Source: Adineta steineri (lineage: Eukaryota; Rotifera; Eurotatoria; Adinetida; Adinetidae). From it: DNA of 64,000 bases. Positions within the stretch are counted from its first letter, which is position 1. Every line of letters starts with the position of its first letter. The notes beneath the pieces were generated by a model that searched no databases, was not told the DNA's origin, and saw only the letters and a program-made list of their open reading frames with translations. Positions 23,119 through 36,064 of the stretch are shown here, in pieces. The translations under genes and the position numbers were made by a program. The DNA lies in assembly GCA_905250115.1 (NCBI GenBank), contig CAJNOI010000087.1, positions 252,248 to 316,247 on the forward strand, written 5' to 3'.

Positions 23119-24448
23119 ATGGCATATTCAAAAATATTTCTCATTCTTTTTACAGGTATAAATTCTTTGAAAACTATATATATAGAGTATCTTGAATGTG
23201 ACAAGTTTGACAGAATAAATCGAAATCGAAAATGATTTTTCTTTATATCTATTGAATCCAACTCCCTTAATTTAATTAGTGCTATAAATCAATATTTTTT
23301 TGAATACGATCAAATATGTTTTATATTATTTTTTTTTCTATGTAGTATTGAATTCCATTTATTATCTCAATGCAGGATACAGTGGAGTACCACAAACAAC
23401 AGCTGATACGAAAGCTGTATTAAGACGTTCACTTGAATTAAGATGTATATATGACGGTGATGGTAGTGGAGAATTTCTTGAATGGTATAGAGGTGATGAT
23501 GATTCATCTGTAAACAATGAAAAATCCGGTCATTATGGTGTTAAAAGTAACGACAAAGAATCAAATCTAACAATAAAAATTTTCGGTAAAACAAAGAAAA
23601 GGAATTTGTAAGAAAATAAAATAATTTTTTATTTTTTTCAAGTTGAAGCCGATGCACTAGTTAAGAAATGGTATGTTAAAACAAATAAAGCCGGTTATGA
23701 AAGACCACCCGAATGTTCATTTGATCAAATATCACGTAAATATAAGCATTTCATCACGATGATATGTATACCTTTCTTTTATTAGTTAAAGCATCTCCAC
23801 AAGGTATGGAAACAGATCGAGACAATGAAAAATTAGATTCAGCTCATGGATCAGTACGACGTATGGAAGATGAATCAGTTGATTTTGTATGTCAAATTGC
23901 ACCAAAGGAGAATGTAGATTTAAGTAAAGTCGTATGGTCATATAGTAAAGACGATAAAACGTTCGTTAATCTATCGGACCAAACTACTGTAAATGATGCA
24001 ATTGTTATAAAAGACAATGAATTGAGAATTAATGGAGTTAAAAAAACTGATCGCGGTTATTATCGTTGTGAACTTAATGATGTTCATTTTACAGTTTTAT
24101 TACGTGTTAAAGGTTTGATGAAATTTTATTTTTATGAGAAAAAACAATATGTTGTTGTTTTTGTTTAATTAGACCGATTGGCAGCACTTTGGCCATTTCT
24201 TGGTATTGTAGGCGTTGTCGTTGTACTTGTTATTATAATTTTAATCTTTGAAAAACGGCAAAAATCAAATAAGAAAAATATTACTACAGATGATGATGAT
24301 CAAGATCAAGCAAATGATCCGTAAATATATAAATTATCTTTATTTTATATAAATACTGATGAATTTTGTTTTTCTTTTATCTAGACTTGTACGTACAACA
24401 ACAAAAGGATCAGATAATGATACTAAAAAACGTGCAATCAAGGCATAA
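23119..24448 (+). CDS. BSG: Basigin/neuroplastin-family immunoglobulin membrane protein
   Basis: A plus-strand gene of six exons. The first exon encodes a signal peptide (MAYSKIFLILFT). Ig1 has Cys in LRCIYDGDG, the core Trp in FLEWYRG and Cys in PPECSFD. Ig2 has FVCQIAP, the Trp in VVWSYSK and the end motif DRGYYRCEL. The membrane segment LAALWPFLGIVGVVVVLVII followed by FEKRQK aligns directly with basigin (LAALWPFLGIV...YEKRRK). The cytoplasmic tail is short, acidic then basic, ending RAIKA at TAA 24446-24448. Family role: surface chaperone for monocarboxylate transporters and neuroplastin-type adhesion. One clear oddity: the Ala-Glu in the basigin membrane helix is Gly-Val here, so the charged intramembrane glutamate is absent. 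Confidence 0.88.
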
Positions 24449-24984
24449 ACATTCTCATGTTAACAAATATTGGTTTTATCTCATAAACTTCTCTTTCTTT
24501 TTTCCGTCTGTAGTCATTACCGCATTTAAAATTAACCTTTTATTCTCAATTAACATTAATCGAGTTGCGTGTATATGAATCTATATATATGCATATATTC
24601 GAACAGTTGTGTATTTCCTTTACATTCTTTATTTCCATAGCTTGTGTATGTGATAAAAGAAAATATGTTCGATGTTTATTTTAAACAAAATATAACCATT
24701 ATATCTTTTCAATAGAATAGCATTAACTTATTGCGGTCAACCAAACTACTAAGGCTGGTACAGATTATTTCCGTTGTTTGTTTTATCTCATGTGTCTTTA
24801 TTGTATTGTATTGTCATGTCTCATTCTTCTTATTTTTATTCATCTAAATAGAGCAATTTATATAATTTGGTAGTTTTCTTCTTTAATTCAATGAAATGTA
24901 ACACAAAAAAAAGTAAAATCATGATAACAGATCTTTGCTCAAAACATAAGTTAATATTTATATAGTAAAAAAACTTATGTAATA
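24449..24984. other. Convergent 3' region of basigin and KLHL10
   Basis: About 540 bases between two convergent genes, expected to be overlapping or abutting 3' UTRs. A+T-rich; no other feature seen. Confidence 0.55.
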
Positions 24985-27914
24985 TTAATTTGTTATTATA
25001 TTATCAATTGTCGCTGATAATGCACCAACAGCTGCTGATAAAGTACCAACAGGCATAATCGATGGTTGAGTTGGGTCTGTATTGGTTATATTTAGATTTT
25101 TAGATTTTTGTTCATCAAGTATTTGTTGTCGTGCAAATGTTATTAAATTTCGAATAGTATCAAGACCCGAAAGTACACAAGCTGATAGAGCTGAACGAAA
25201 TACATTCATATCAGCTGCATCATACCTAAAGATACAAAAATCATCCATTTTCTCTCTTTCTATTATGTTTAATTCAATATACCATTCTTCAGTTATATCA
25301 TCAAAACATTCAACATTAAATATAGTTGTTACACCATTAAATCCGCCTAATTAAATTAACGTTTATTTACCATATAGAAAACAAAATTCTATATTACCAA
25401 TAACAAATAAATAATCATCCACTATCTAGAAAAATATTTTATCATTAATTTATTTATTTAAAATAAATAAACATACTTCAATAGCAAAATTACTTCTAGG
25501 ATTGTACATATCAGATATAGACATCCAAGTATTCGTTTTTGGATTATATCTTTCGCCAGATGTCATTCGTGTTGATCCATTAAATCCACCTCTAAGCAAA
25601 AAAATTGAATTATTGTTAATTAAAACATGATATTAATCTCGACAAACAATGCATAAATTGAATTACGATAAGCAATTACACCAACACCCGATCGTCGATT
25701 ACGCATCGGTGCAATTAATGTCCATTGATTCGTTTTTGGATCAAAATATTCAGCACTATTCATACATTCTTGTCCATTAAAACCACCACAAATATATATT
25801 CTATCTATCTATCTTAAATTTCTATCAATTATTTTATTAATAGAAAAACTATTCACCTTGAAGAACAGTTGCTGATGCATCTTGAAGAATATAAATATAT
25901 ATATTATATGGAAATAATTTTTCAAAAATAAAAAAACCTGATCGTTGAGCATGCATTGATGGAATAGGAAGCCATTGATTAGATATAGGTGAATATCTTT
26001 CAGCAGTATTTTGTCGTAAATGACCATCAAAACCTCCCTGAAAAATTAATTTCTTTTCTTTCTATAAAATAATTTTTTATTCAAATTTACCATTGCATAA
26101 ATAAATCCATCAAGTACAGCAACACTTACATAACAACTTTAAAACTAAAATAAGAAAATCACATTTAATAATAAATAGATAAATTACCGTTTAACATTCA
26201 TAGGTGCAATCTCATTCCATTGAAATATTTGTGAATTAAAAACTCGACATGAATTAAAATAATCCATTCCATCAAAACCACCAATAATATAAATTAAACC
26301 ATTAATTGTTACTATTCCATGATAAGCACGAGAAACTAAAAACAAAGGAAATTTATTAATTGTTTTTTTACGAAAGATAAAACATACATTTATCATTAAA
26401 TGGTAATTGAATCCATTTATCAGCGCGCGTCTAAACAATCTTAATATTCAATTAAATCATTTGAATTTTTCGTATAGAAAAATTTTACATCATATAATTC
26501 AATTGCTGATGTTGGACTTCCTCCTGACCATCCACCACACACAAAAAGTATTTCATGTGGCACACGCGGTCTAGCAATTGGATTTTGTACCAGTGAGTCC
26601 TTTAGAATAGACGATAATGTCTTTTTTTTTGTTCTATTGAAAATAAACAACAAACTTGATAAGTATCAACATCTAATTCATACAGATATTTTAATGTATC
26701 AATAACTAATGGTTTACAAGCTTCATTATTGACTATATATGGATGACATTTGACTTTTTCAATAAAAAAATTCGTTGTTAATAAACCCAATCGAACACAT
26801 TTAAGTAAATCGACAATGTTCTTACATCAACAAAAAAAAATAGTATGCATATTATATAGAAATTTAGCAAAACTAATCTGTCACGTCCTTAGTAAATTAT
26901 TTGCTATTGACTAAATTGTCCGAGAGACATATAACTACTACATTCTCATCTCAACGATATCTATCGAAATCAATAAGAAGTGGACATATGTATATCATTC
27001 ATTCTTCTTATATCACATGTTTAAATCAAGAACAAGGTTATGATATATGCTTAGTTTTTATCTCTCTATATAAATCTTGATATAATCATATCATACTTTT
27101 TTTCTCTCATCAATTTTCCAATCGATCCATCGTATACTAGCATCAAAAACAGCTTCTTCACTTTTAACATTTAATTCATCAGAATTGAGTATATCAATAA
27201 TTTGTTCAAGTTTTAATTCCAAATATTCTTCACTTTTTATCGATATTTCCGTAAAATTAGTTCTATAGAAATTATATTTCTCATAAAAAAAAAGAAGAAA
27301 TTTCGATTTACATACAAAAGATAAATTTGTGTTTGTTCATAAAGTTTTTTACAAACTTAAAAAACAAAAAAAACAATTTTTTCTATTAATCTTAATTAAA
27401 TTAACTTACAAAAAAATGATGCAAATTCTCGAATACCTAAGATATTTTCTGGATTAAGTTTATCATGTAAATAATTTTCACATAAAGAAAATAATTCTAA
27501 GACTTGTAATTGATTAGCAGCTAATAAAATTTCAAAAATATTATTTTCATTTAGTTTTATTTCATGTGTATAGACATAATCAATAATTAAATCCATTATA
27601 TCACCATTAATATCATGAATATCAACGATTTGATCTGTTGTTTCATTCATTCCATTTGTGAAAAGTGCTCGAAAAAATGAACTACATGCTTCAAAAAAAA
27701 CGTAAATTGAAATTCTATTGCACAAAAATTTTGAATTTATCTTACAACAAAGTATAGCTCGATGAACATTAAAAAGATGTTGATCATCCGTACGTAAAAT
27801 AACATCACAATATTCACCAGAATTTCGTAATTCCAAAAGAATATCACACATTAATGGACTATACTTTCGAACTAATGGAATATTTTCAATATGATTCATA
27901 AAATGTAATGACAT
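24985..27914 (-). CDS. KLHL10: Kelch-like protein, KLHL10 type (BTB-BACK-Kelch)
   Basis: A minus-strand gene with about ten exons. The N-terminal BTB domain (LRNSGEYCDVILRTDDQHLF, FFRALFTNGMNE) is followed by BACK (DELNVKSEEAVFDASIRWID) and six Kelch blades. Diagnostic KLHL10 stretches include ARPRVPHEILFVCGGWSGGS, SRAYHGIVTINGLIYIIGGF, DYFNSC and the last blade FVIGGFNGVTTIFNVECFDD with DMNVFRSALSACVL. The gene ends IDNIITN at 24985 after a low-complexity tail. Kelch GG doublets and the Tyr/Trp pairs are kept. Family role: substrate adaptor of CUL3 ubiquitin ligase, required in the male germline of insects and mammals; that role cannot be assumed in a lineage without males. Start ATG at 27914-27912 gives MSLHFMNHIENI. 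It is the best-matched Kelch subfamily by eye. Confidence 0.87.
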
Positions 27915-28188
27915 TAAGATTCGAAAAGGTAATATCAGTGTGTAAAATCGGATAGACTTTTTCGAAATGAATAATATTATTAGAATTTATTCTTTTTTTT
28001 TTCGCGGCGAGATTTTTGTTTTTTAGAAAAAAAAATAGACGAAAATATAAAATATCAACAATATATTGATTGAAAAGAAGACAAAAAAAACACATGTATC
28101 TAGTTAAACTGCTAGCTCAGATATAGATAATATAAAGCAGTCGTATTTATTCTCTTGAAAAGAGAATATACAAAACAGTCAATATTGA

Positions 28189-30257
28189 TTAGGATTTATT
28201 TCGACGAAATTTATTTGTTAATGATTTTATTTTACCACCAAATGATGATTTTCCTGAATCATTTAAATCAAAAGAATGAACTGAATCTAAGTAGAATTTT
28301 AGAAGAAAAAATTAATATTTTTAGAAGAAAAAAAATTTTTTTTTCTTACGAGATGGTTCCGACACTTGTGTTACACTACGATTATCAATATTGCCTCGTT
28401 GAGGAGTGACTCGAGCATTTACTTGTGGTGTAAGAGGTGTTGTTCGTTGAACATTAGATCGAGCAACTGGTACAGGTGTTGGTTTTGGCTTTGGTTTTGG
28501 TTTTTTATCACTATCATCAGTTTCACTCTCAGACGCAGTTTCTGATTCGTCAGAGTCACTTTCTTCAGTGTCACTTGCTGGTGCTGGAGGTCGAGCTGTG
28601 GAATTTAATAGTGGTGTACGACCAGTTACCGTTGGTATGGAGGTAGGAGCTGGTTTACTAATAGCTTGGATAGGTGGTGGTAGTGCTGGAGCTGCTGCAC
28701 TCTCTTCTTCAGATTCCTCTTCAGATGAACTTTCTAGTATTACGGGCTTCTTTACTACTACTTCTTCTTCTTCTTCTTCTTCACTAGAACTTGATGCAAC
28801 TGGTGTTGGTACTTTCGGTGGAGGAGGTGGAGGAGTCGGTGGACCTAAATAATTTTTATATTACGTAACTTCAAAATTATTAGTCACTCACGTTCTGGTC
28901 GATGCCGTGAATTATTTCTGCCAGATGTTTCGAGAATATCTATATAAAAACAAAAAATAAATAATGAATCATACTATTCGATTCAATTTTCTTACGAATA
29001 GGAGATGATGCTTGATTATGATAACGTTTATGATGTCTTGTTCTTTTCATAGATGAATAGTTATTTTCAGCATAGGGTTGTCTCGGATGTCTTTTCTCGT
29101 ACGGATAAAAACCATTTGTATTTATAATATCATACTGATTTGATGATGGTGCTTGTCGATCAGATATATTTCTAGGTCGTTGTATATAATCTTAAATTGA
29201 ATAACTTATTAAATTAACTAAAAATTTAAAACAATCGAAGAAACCTTTTCGATTAGTAGCTGGTGTTAAAAATCCAATATTAGCTAAACTTTGATTATGT
29301 TGAACAAATTGTACACTTGATACATATGGTCGTGCATTATCAGCATAATCTTGTTGAATACGTTCAATTAAACTTGAAAGATCAAATGGTTGTAGACTAC
29401 TCGTCTCGGCAGTATAGGCTGGTTTTGTCGGCATTTCATATTGAATATATTCTTGTGGTGAATCTTTAAATAGAACATCTAAAGGATCTTGTATCGGTCG
29501 AAAATAATTTGGTTGTTGATGTGTAGTCTTATGGGATGATTTTGATTTTTCATAAAGTGCAGAATATGTATTATCATCATCTTCAGATGAATATGATTCA
29601 CCGGATATGAAATGAGCGTGTTTTGCTTTATTAATTGGTTGTCTTTGTTGTGAATTAACATGATGAAAACTATCATAAGTAGTAACAGGTCGTCGTTGTG
29701 GAGGTGAATGTGAAGTATGATTATATGATCGTGTTGTTTGTGAATAATTTCGTGAATTTACTGGTGGTATTTGTTCACGTCTTGGTCTATCATTGATATC
29801 TAAAGCTGGTCGTTGAATATTTGTTACTCTTTGTGAATTAAAACTAAATGAAAGAAAAGAATATTTATTTGATTAGAAGAATTTCGTTTTTGTACGAAGA
29901 TGTATTTTGTTTTGGACGTCGATCAATATCTGTTCTAGGCGGTGGTTGTTGATAGTTTCTCTCTTGATGAATGACATTTGATTTAGTTGATTGATTATTA
30001 AGTGGAGGTCGCTGTGATAGATGATTTGCTGAATTATAAGTTTTTGCTGGTGATGAATGTGGTACTTGTTCACCGAATAAACGTGCACGTTCAGCTACAC
30101 TTACTCCACCACCTGGTATAACTATATTAAAACACAAAATTAAATAATAAAATTCAATGTTATTAATATTAATACCTGCTCGTTTCTTTCCAGTTGCTGC
30201 ATCTGTACCTGAATCATAGACAACATGTCCAAAGTTTGGTTTTTTAATTGACGCCAT
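28189..30257 (-). CDS. Unrecognised disordered, acidic and proline-rich protein
   Basis: A multi-exon minus-strand gene starting MASIKKPNFGHVVYDSGTDA at 30257 and ending KSLTNKFRRNKS at the TAA 28191-28189. I do not recognise it. The first 27 residues plus GGVSVAERARLFGEQ look ordered and conserved-like. The middle is Gln/Ser/Pro/Arg-rich with HSSPAKTYNS- and QQPPPRTDIDRR-like segments. The second half has the proline run PPTPPPPPPKVP, two acidic Ser/Glu tracts (SSSEEEEEEE, SSSEEESEEES) and a Lys-Pro repeat (KPKPKPKP). The tail FGGKIKSLTNKFRRNKS is basic and amphipathic. Total length is about 600 residues. The composition suggests a scaffold or cytoskeleton/chromatin-associated intrinsically disordered protein. 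The last exons are hard to confirm because simple sequence stays open by chance. Confidence 0.7.
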
Positions 30258-33200
30258 TCTTTACGCTATCATGAATAAGTTAATAGTTCGAACGGCAAAT
30301 GGCCTGTTGACGTTGTGATGTGGTATGCACGCTTAAATGAAGAATAATGTACAGAGCAGGAGAACAAAGAGCGATCAAGCATGACTTTATATAACCTTCA
30401 ATTGAAAATAACACGCGCATACGTAGTTCCTACGTGCATTATATATTGTAGAACGAATAAGTTTTTTTTCTTGAGTATCATACTCGATGTACAAGTACGG
30501 AAATAGGATGATATTTTATCGAATTTCCTGTTCGAGGAAGTATGAGTAATAAAACTTCATAATCATTTTTGATTTTACGATATTTCTTTGAAATAAATTT
30601 TTATCCGGATTAGAATATGAAATGTGATTAATTCATTGGATTTATTATTATTAGTTATCGAATATGCTTTAACCAGCTGTTTAATTACTTATTTATAAAT
30701 TGAATCTATTATGTATTTGACATTCACATCATAAACTAAGCATGACAACGAAATTCAATGTCTTTTATTCGTATCAAAAGAGAAATCTTGAAGAAAAGTA
30801 TATCATTCAATCCTTTTTATCTGAATCACAAAAAAATGCATATACCAAGATAATAACTTAAATTTCGTAATATTGTTAAGATTTAAAGATTATTGTAATA
30901 AACACTCTAAAAATCAGATTGTATAAATATGACTCATTCAACATACGAATTTATGTCGAAGCTAGATCACAATATGCACCGAAACCTACAATAATTGCAA
31001 AACGTTTTAAAATTTACAGACATTTATTGATATAAATGAGTAAATCATGGAAGTAGAAAGTGTATCGGAAATGTCATGATACTACATATAAATTAATAGA
31101 AATAACTTGTTTTTTTGTTTACAATATTTGTTTCTTTCAAAATATTTTTTTTCTATGCATGTTTTTTATCAATAACATTGTACAAATGACTAAAATCTTA
31201 ATTTAAGATACCACTGACGTTTTTTTTTCTCTAGTATTGGTGATGCGTATCTGTAATTATATTTAACTATATACAGACGTAACGAAATGACAAAAGAGCA
31301 ATCGTGCATTAAACATATTGAATATAGGTCCAATAACCTCGATCGATAATGTACACAAAAGTGGAATCATTTGTGAAACATTACCATTGTTTTTCAAGGT
31401 CATTTTTATTTCGAAGAATATACTATATGGGTCATTAACGTTTCTCATAGTATTAGTTTCATATTATGATGAAATTATTTTCTTTCGTCATTGAATATTT
31501 TCACAATAACAAACTGAGAGCTAATTTCAGAGATAGATGAATATCTTGAAATAAGACTGATTATTCAGCGACGGGCATTTATCGTCTTCAAAATGAAGAA
31601 AGAAATCTATTTATTCTCTTATATAATTAAGATAATATTTTAGAATATGCCTTAAAAGTAACTGAAATATGATGATTGCTAATATTTTTATTAATAAGCC
31701 AAAACTTTTTGGCCCAGAAAAGTACTGATAATGTGGAAGAAAACAGAAAAAATGAGATGAGATTCTTTTAATCAAACATGCATTAAACTCAGATCTTAAG
31801 TCCGAGTTATGTGTATTTTTAGTTGATTTAACGACGAGAAGTCATTTATGTATATAATTTCGATATTTCATCTGGATTTATATCGAGATCTTTATGAATC
31901 TAAGCAGCAGCAAGTCTATTTAGCCTGTTTTGTTTCATTGTAGACCGACAATAACTTTTAATTCACGATAACTGATTAAGACGTCTCTCAGCAGAAGCTG
32001 CTGATTAGGCTTGTTCTATGTTTTTGTTTCTCTTCTCTCTTTACGTGGTCAGCGTTTCTCAGATAAAATCGAATTCATGTTCACCTAAACTTACAATTAA
32101 AATATAAGAAGTGATTCTTTTCATTTCTTAATTCTTCACAAGAAAGAAGAAGCAAAGAGTGTATGTGTGTTTCAAACGGAAAAAAAAATATGATTATAAT
32201 TTAATTCAAAACTATAATGGACAAATCTTCAAATAAACTTAAATTTATATACATACGATCTTTGAATGTTTTTTTTCACATCTAACTCAAATTTTCGATC
32301 GATTCTGCAAATCGATTAACGTTAGTTCAAAAAAATGAAAATTATCAAATCAAAAGAAAACTTCCCTTAAGCCATACCAATTAGTATTCTTCCATTCACG
32401 TGCTATTCCGCCCCTCAATCAATATAAATGTACCTTTTCACACCTTACTTAACTCATACAGAGATGAATATTGATCGATAAAGTAATAACAATTGCATCA
32501 CTCAAATCTGTTTAATATTAATTGACTATATACATGCATGCATGTATGATCTAAAGAAAATAGATAGAAAATTATGATATATATTTGTTCAAACAAGACC
32601 ACCTATGGTGAATTATTAGTTATCAATGTAATATTTCTATTTAAAAGAAGATAAATCTGTCAAAAACATTCTTTTCTTTCTCTACTGTATTCATTCAATA
32701 TAATCGTTGATCAAAAGTAATAGTCACTACCACAGCATGTTATCACGAACGACATAATTAGCCTTCTATATTGTCTTTGCTGTCATAAACAATTTCGATG
32801 GTAACCTGTCATGATCAATCAAATAATTCTAAATCTTTTTTAAGAACAGATCATTTCTGCACTAACACATATATTGTCAATAATAAAACAGATTTATTTC
32901 TGTCTAGTTTTTCTTTTTCATAGATCATTCATGCATTGTAAAGATCAAAACAAAATAATGATAATCAGCTTTTCTAAAAGGATGTTGTACTCTTGCTGAC
33001 GAATAGAGACACAACGAAGAAGAAAAATTCAATCAAACGTTAAAGATAGAGAATCCTTGATTTTCTTTTTTTTCTTCTTCAGATTCTATCTAATTATAGA
33101 ATTGCCTGCCGACTAATGGAAAAGGAGGAGATTTATGTTGAGTTATAATTAGTATACATTGGTGAAAATGAACAACACATTAACGGAAATCATAGCTGAA

Positions 33201-34025
33201 AGTTTGTAATAAGAATATCATCATCTTCAATTGGACGCGTGCAATAGAGCAGATGTCTTCATGTTGAAAATATGTTTCTTTTCTTTCTTTCTTTCTACTT
33301 GAGTGTAGAGATTAGCATCTCTCGATTGAAGAGATCAGGTGAAAAACAGTATCAAAATGAGAAGATAATTGTCCTTTCTTTTCCTCTCTTCACTTAATAA
33401 TCATCATGCCGCAAGGCTTTTAACTGTGCAATATGTATACATGAAGAACAGTATGATGATCATAAACACAGCTTCGTTTTTCGTTTTGAAGGTGATGAAA
33501 TTATAATTTCATCGATATCGCTTTACTTCTTTATCGAAAACACTTTACTTAATTTTTCAAAAATAATTTTAACTGTTATACAATGCATTTTTTGATATTA
33601 TTAAAAAATATTTGAACGTATGATCTATGGCAATTAATATTTTTTTTGTTTCTTTAAATCCGCCTAGGCAAGGGCATTTTTATAGGTTGAAAATAAGTTA
33701 CTAAAATAATGAAGTTTAACTTGATAACCATATTAAATCAGCAAACAGAATAAGATAATTAGAGCTTTTTCTTTCATAAACTATTAAATATGTTTGTCAG
33801 CCTTTCTTTCTTTCTCGCTCCCTTCCTCCCCCTCTCTCTCTCTTTCTAGTTTTCTTTTACAATATGAATAATAATAATAATAAAATATAAAACAGAAATC
33901 TTTTTTTTTTCTTTTCATTTCTTGCATATAAATACACACAATCAAAGAGGAGAAAAAAAGAAACATCGAAAGAACTTTTCACAACTATTTTTTTTGTCCA
34001 AATGTGAGTCTTTTTTTGCTTTCAT
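30258..34025. other. 3.8-kb gene-free region downstream of the Dlx gene
   Basis: No convincing coding exon on either strand. It is A+T-rich, with CT/TTTC simple-sequence tracts near 33280 and 33800-33850 and scattered short palindromes (for example ACATGCATGCATGT near 32534). It is the longest gene-free stretch in the window and flanks a developmental homeobox gene, so it may hold cis-regulatory sequence. That is inference only. Confidence 0.5.
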
Positions 34026-34842
34026 CTAACTAGTCGTATATGGTGGTTGTGGTGGTAATGACCAAAAACTATTTGGATTATTTGTATAATCTATTCCATG
34101 TCCATATGGGGATGATGATGATGCAGCATCAATAATAAATGAATTTGAATTTGTTGATGATGATGATGTCGATGATGATGTTGGTTGTTGTTCTTGTTTT
34201 ACTAAAAACATAGAATCACTAGATTTATTGTTTATTGATCGTGATATATGATGATGTGGTGATAGGTTCGGGTTAGAGGGTTGGGAAGACGACGATGAAT
34301 GATGACTAACATTTTTAACAACTTTTTTTTGTTTACTTCGTTTATTCTGAAACCAAATTTTCACCTAAAACGAAACAAAAAAAAAGTAATTCTTTTTTTC
34401 AAATAATTATTTTATCTACTTGTGTTTGTGTAAGTCCAAGTGAAGCAGCTAATTCTGCACGTTCTGGTAAAGCAAGATATTGTGTACGTTGAAAACGTTT
34501 ATTAAGTACTTGTAATTGCATACTCGAATAAATTGTTCTAGGTTTACGAATTTTTTTTCCTTTCAATGTTAATTTTGGTGGATTATCATAATGACATTTA
34601 TCATCAAGATTCGAATCAATACCTAATGATGAATATGGTATATTATATGGATAGGAATATGGTGATGGATAGAATTGTTCTTGTGATGTTGGATATGTAT
34701 TATGTATAAAATTTGAGTATTGTTGTTGTTGATTGGTTGAATTCGATAGATCTATTGATGAGGGTTGTGATGGTGGCGGTTGATTAGTAAAATCAAGAAA
34801 TGCATTTGATGGAAGTGTTTGGATTGGTTCATTATGCATCAT
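34026..34842 (-). CDS. DLX: Distal-less (Dlx) homeobox transcription factor
   Basis: A two-exon minus-strand gene encoding about 250 residues. The homeodomain reads [20 protein letters not shown], then [20 protein letters not shown] and [19 protein letters not shown]. This is diagnostic of the Dll/Dlx class ([32 protein letters not shown]). A single intron (about 34365-34420) splits the homeodomain between LTQTQ and VKIWF, a classical conserved position. The N-terminal region is rich in Pro/Ser/Tyr and ends with [10 protein letters not shown] just before the homeodomain, as in Dlx proteins. The C-terminal part is Ser/His/Pro-rich with VKQEQ, ending PPYTTS. Family role: nuclear activator specifying appendage/head ectoderm and forebrain neurons; in a limbless animal probably head and neural fate. 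Confidence 0.95.
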
Positions 34843-36064
34843 TTCTTTCTTTTTTTTCGTTTGGAATAATTTCGATAGTTATAATTTGTACGATGAAATA
34901 ATAATAGAGATGAATAAGAAATTAATGAAGTTAGACGAGCGTAAGCGTAATTTCCCTTCGATAATTATGGTTAGCGATGCATTGATGAATACAATACAAA
35001 GAAAGAAAACGATCAATTGGGGAGTAAATTGTCTTTTTTTTGTAAAAGATTAGCCTGATGATGATGGTAATAATGATCTGCTCTTGTGGGTTCTTTTTTC
35101 TTTACAACAAGTTGACGATAGCCTATGTGTGTTCGTTTCAACGATAATAATTACGGGTAATTTGAATGAAAAAAGAGAGAGAGAGAAAAAAAGGAATGTA
35201 AGAGAAAAGCGAGAGAGAGAAATTATTTTTTCTCTTTTCATCCAATAGGAGAATGAATTTAAGATATATTTTCATTGGTTAATATTTCAATAGAATAAAA
35301 ACTAAATTCAAATGAGTTTAAGATTAAAAACCGGTACATATATTGTATATGAAGAGTAAATCTAACGAGAAATTTATATTTCGATTAGTTTTAGAAACCA
35401 TTTTTTTTGAGATCTTCAACAATATTATTGAAGTTTTTTTTATCAATTTCTTCTTGATAAAAAATGTAAATCATATTTGACAAGAATTATTCATATTTTA
35501 TTATGTAAAAATAGAAATATATATTTCGATTTTATTTATCGATTTTCTTTTGATTATATTCTTATATAACTTGACATAAATACAAAGTTCCAAGACATTC
35601 AGTTATCATTCATATGCAACCAAAAGAGAAAAAAAAGGATTTCTTTTCCGTTTTATCTTCCGGTATAAATGTGCACACTATAATTATAACGAAAGCACAA
35701 CGGATGTCATGTTTGAGTTTGTCCATCAATGTAAAGCATTATGTTTAAATTATAGTCTGTATTGAAGAGAAGTTTCTTTTGTACTCTTTTTTATGCCTAT
35801 AACCTTATTGATATTTGAAAAAAAACAATAAGATTTTTTTCTTTGGAATAAAGAGTTATTATATCCTTTACCTGACGTTTACTACTTGAAATTCTATGGA
35901 AAAGTATTTCAAGGGAGAAGTCAGGATTAAATTTTAAAATTTTATATTTTAATATTTTATAACAAATATTTTCATGTGTTTGTTTTCGTTATTTTTTTTC
36001 ATTACAAAAAAAACAAGTAACAATTACGGGCATTCATAGCCAAACAGAAAAAAGAACAGCTAGA
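34843..36064. other. Upstream region of the Dlx gene / downstream of NOP58
   Basis: About 1.2 kb of A+T-rich DNA expected to include the Dlx promoter. A short minus-strand open frame (35050-35241) is Ser/Phe-rich simple sequence and not convincing. GA-rich tract near 35170-35220. Confidence 0.5.

Noticed and set aside
28568..28852. Gly/Ser-rich plus-strand frame (94 codons)
   Set aside because: Antisense of the Pro/Glu/Ser-rich low-complexity region of the disordered minus-strand gene.
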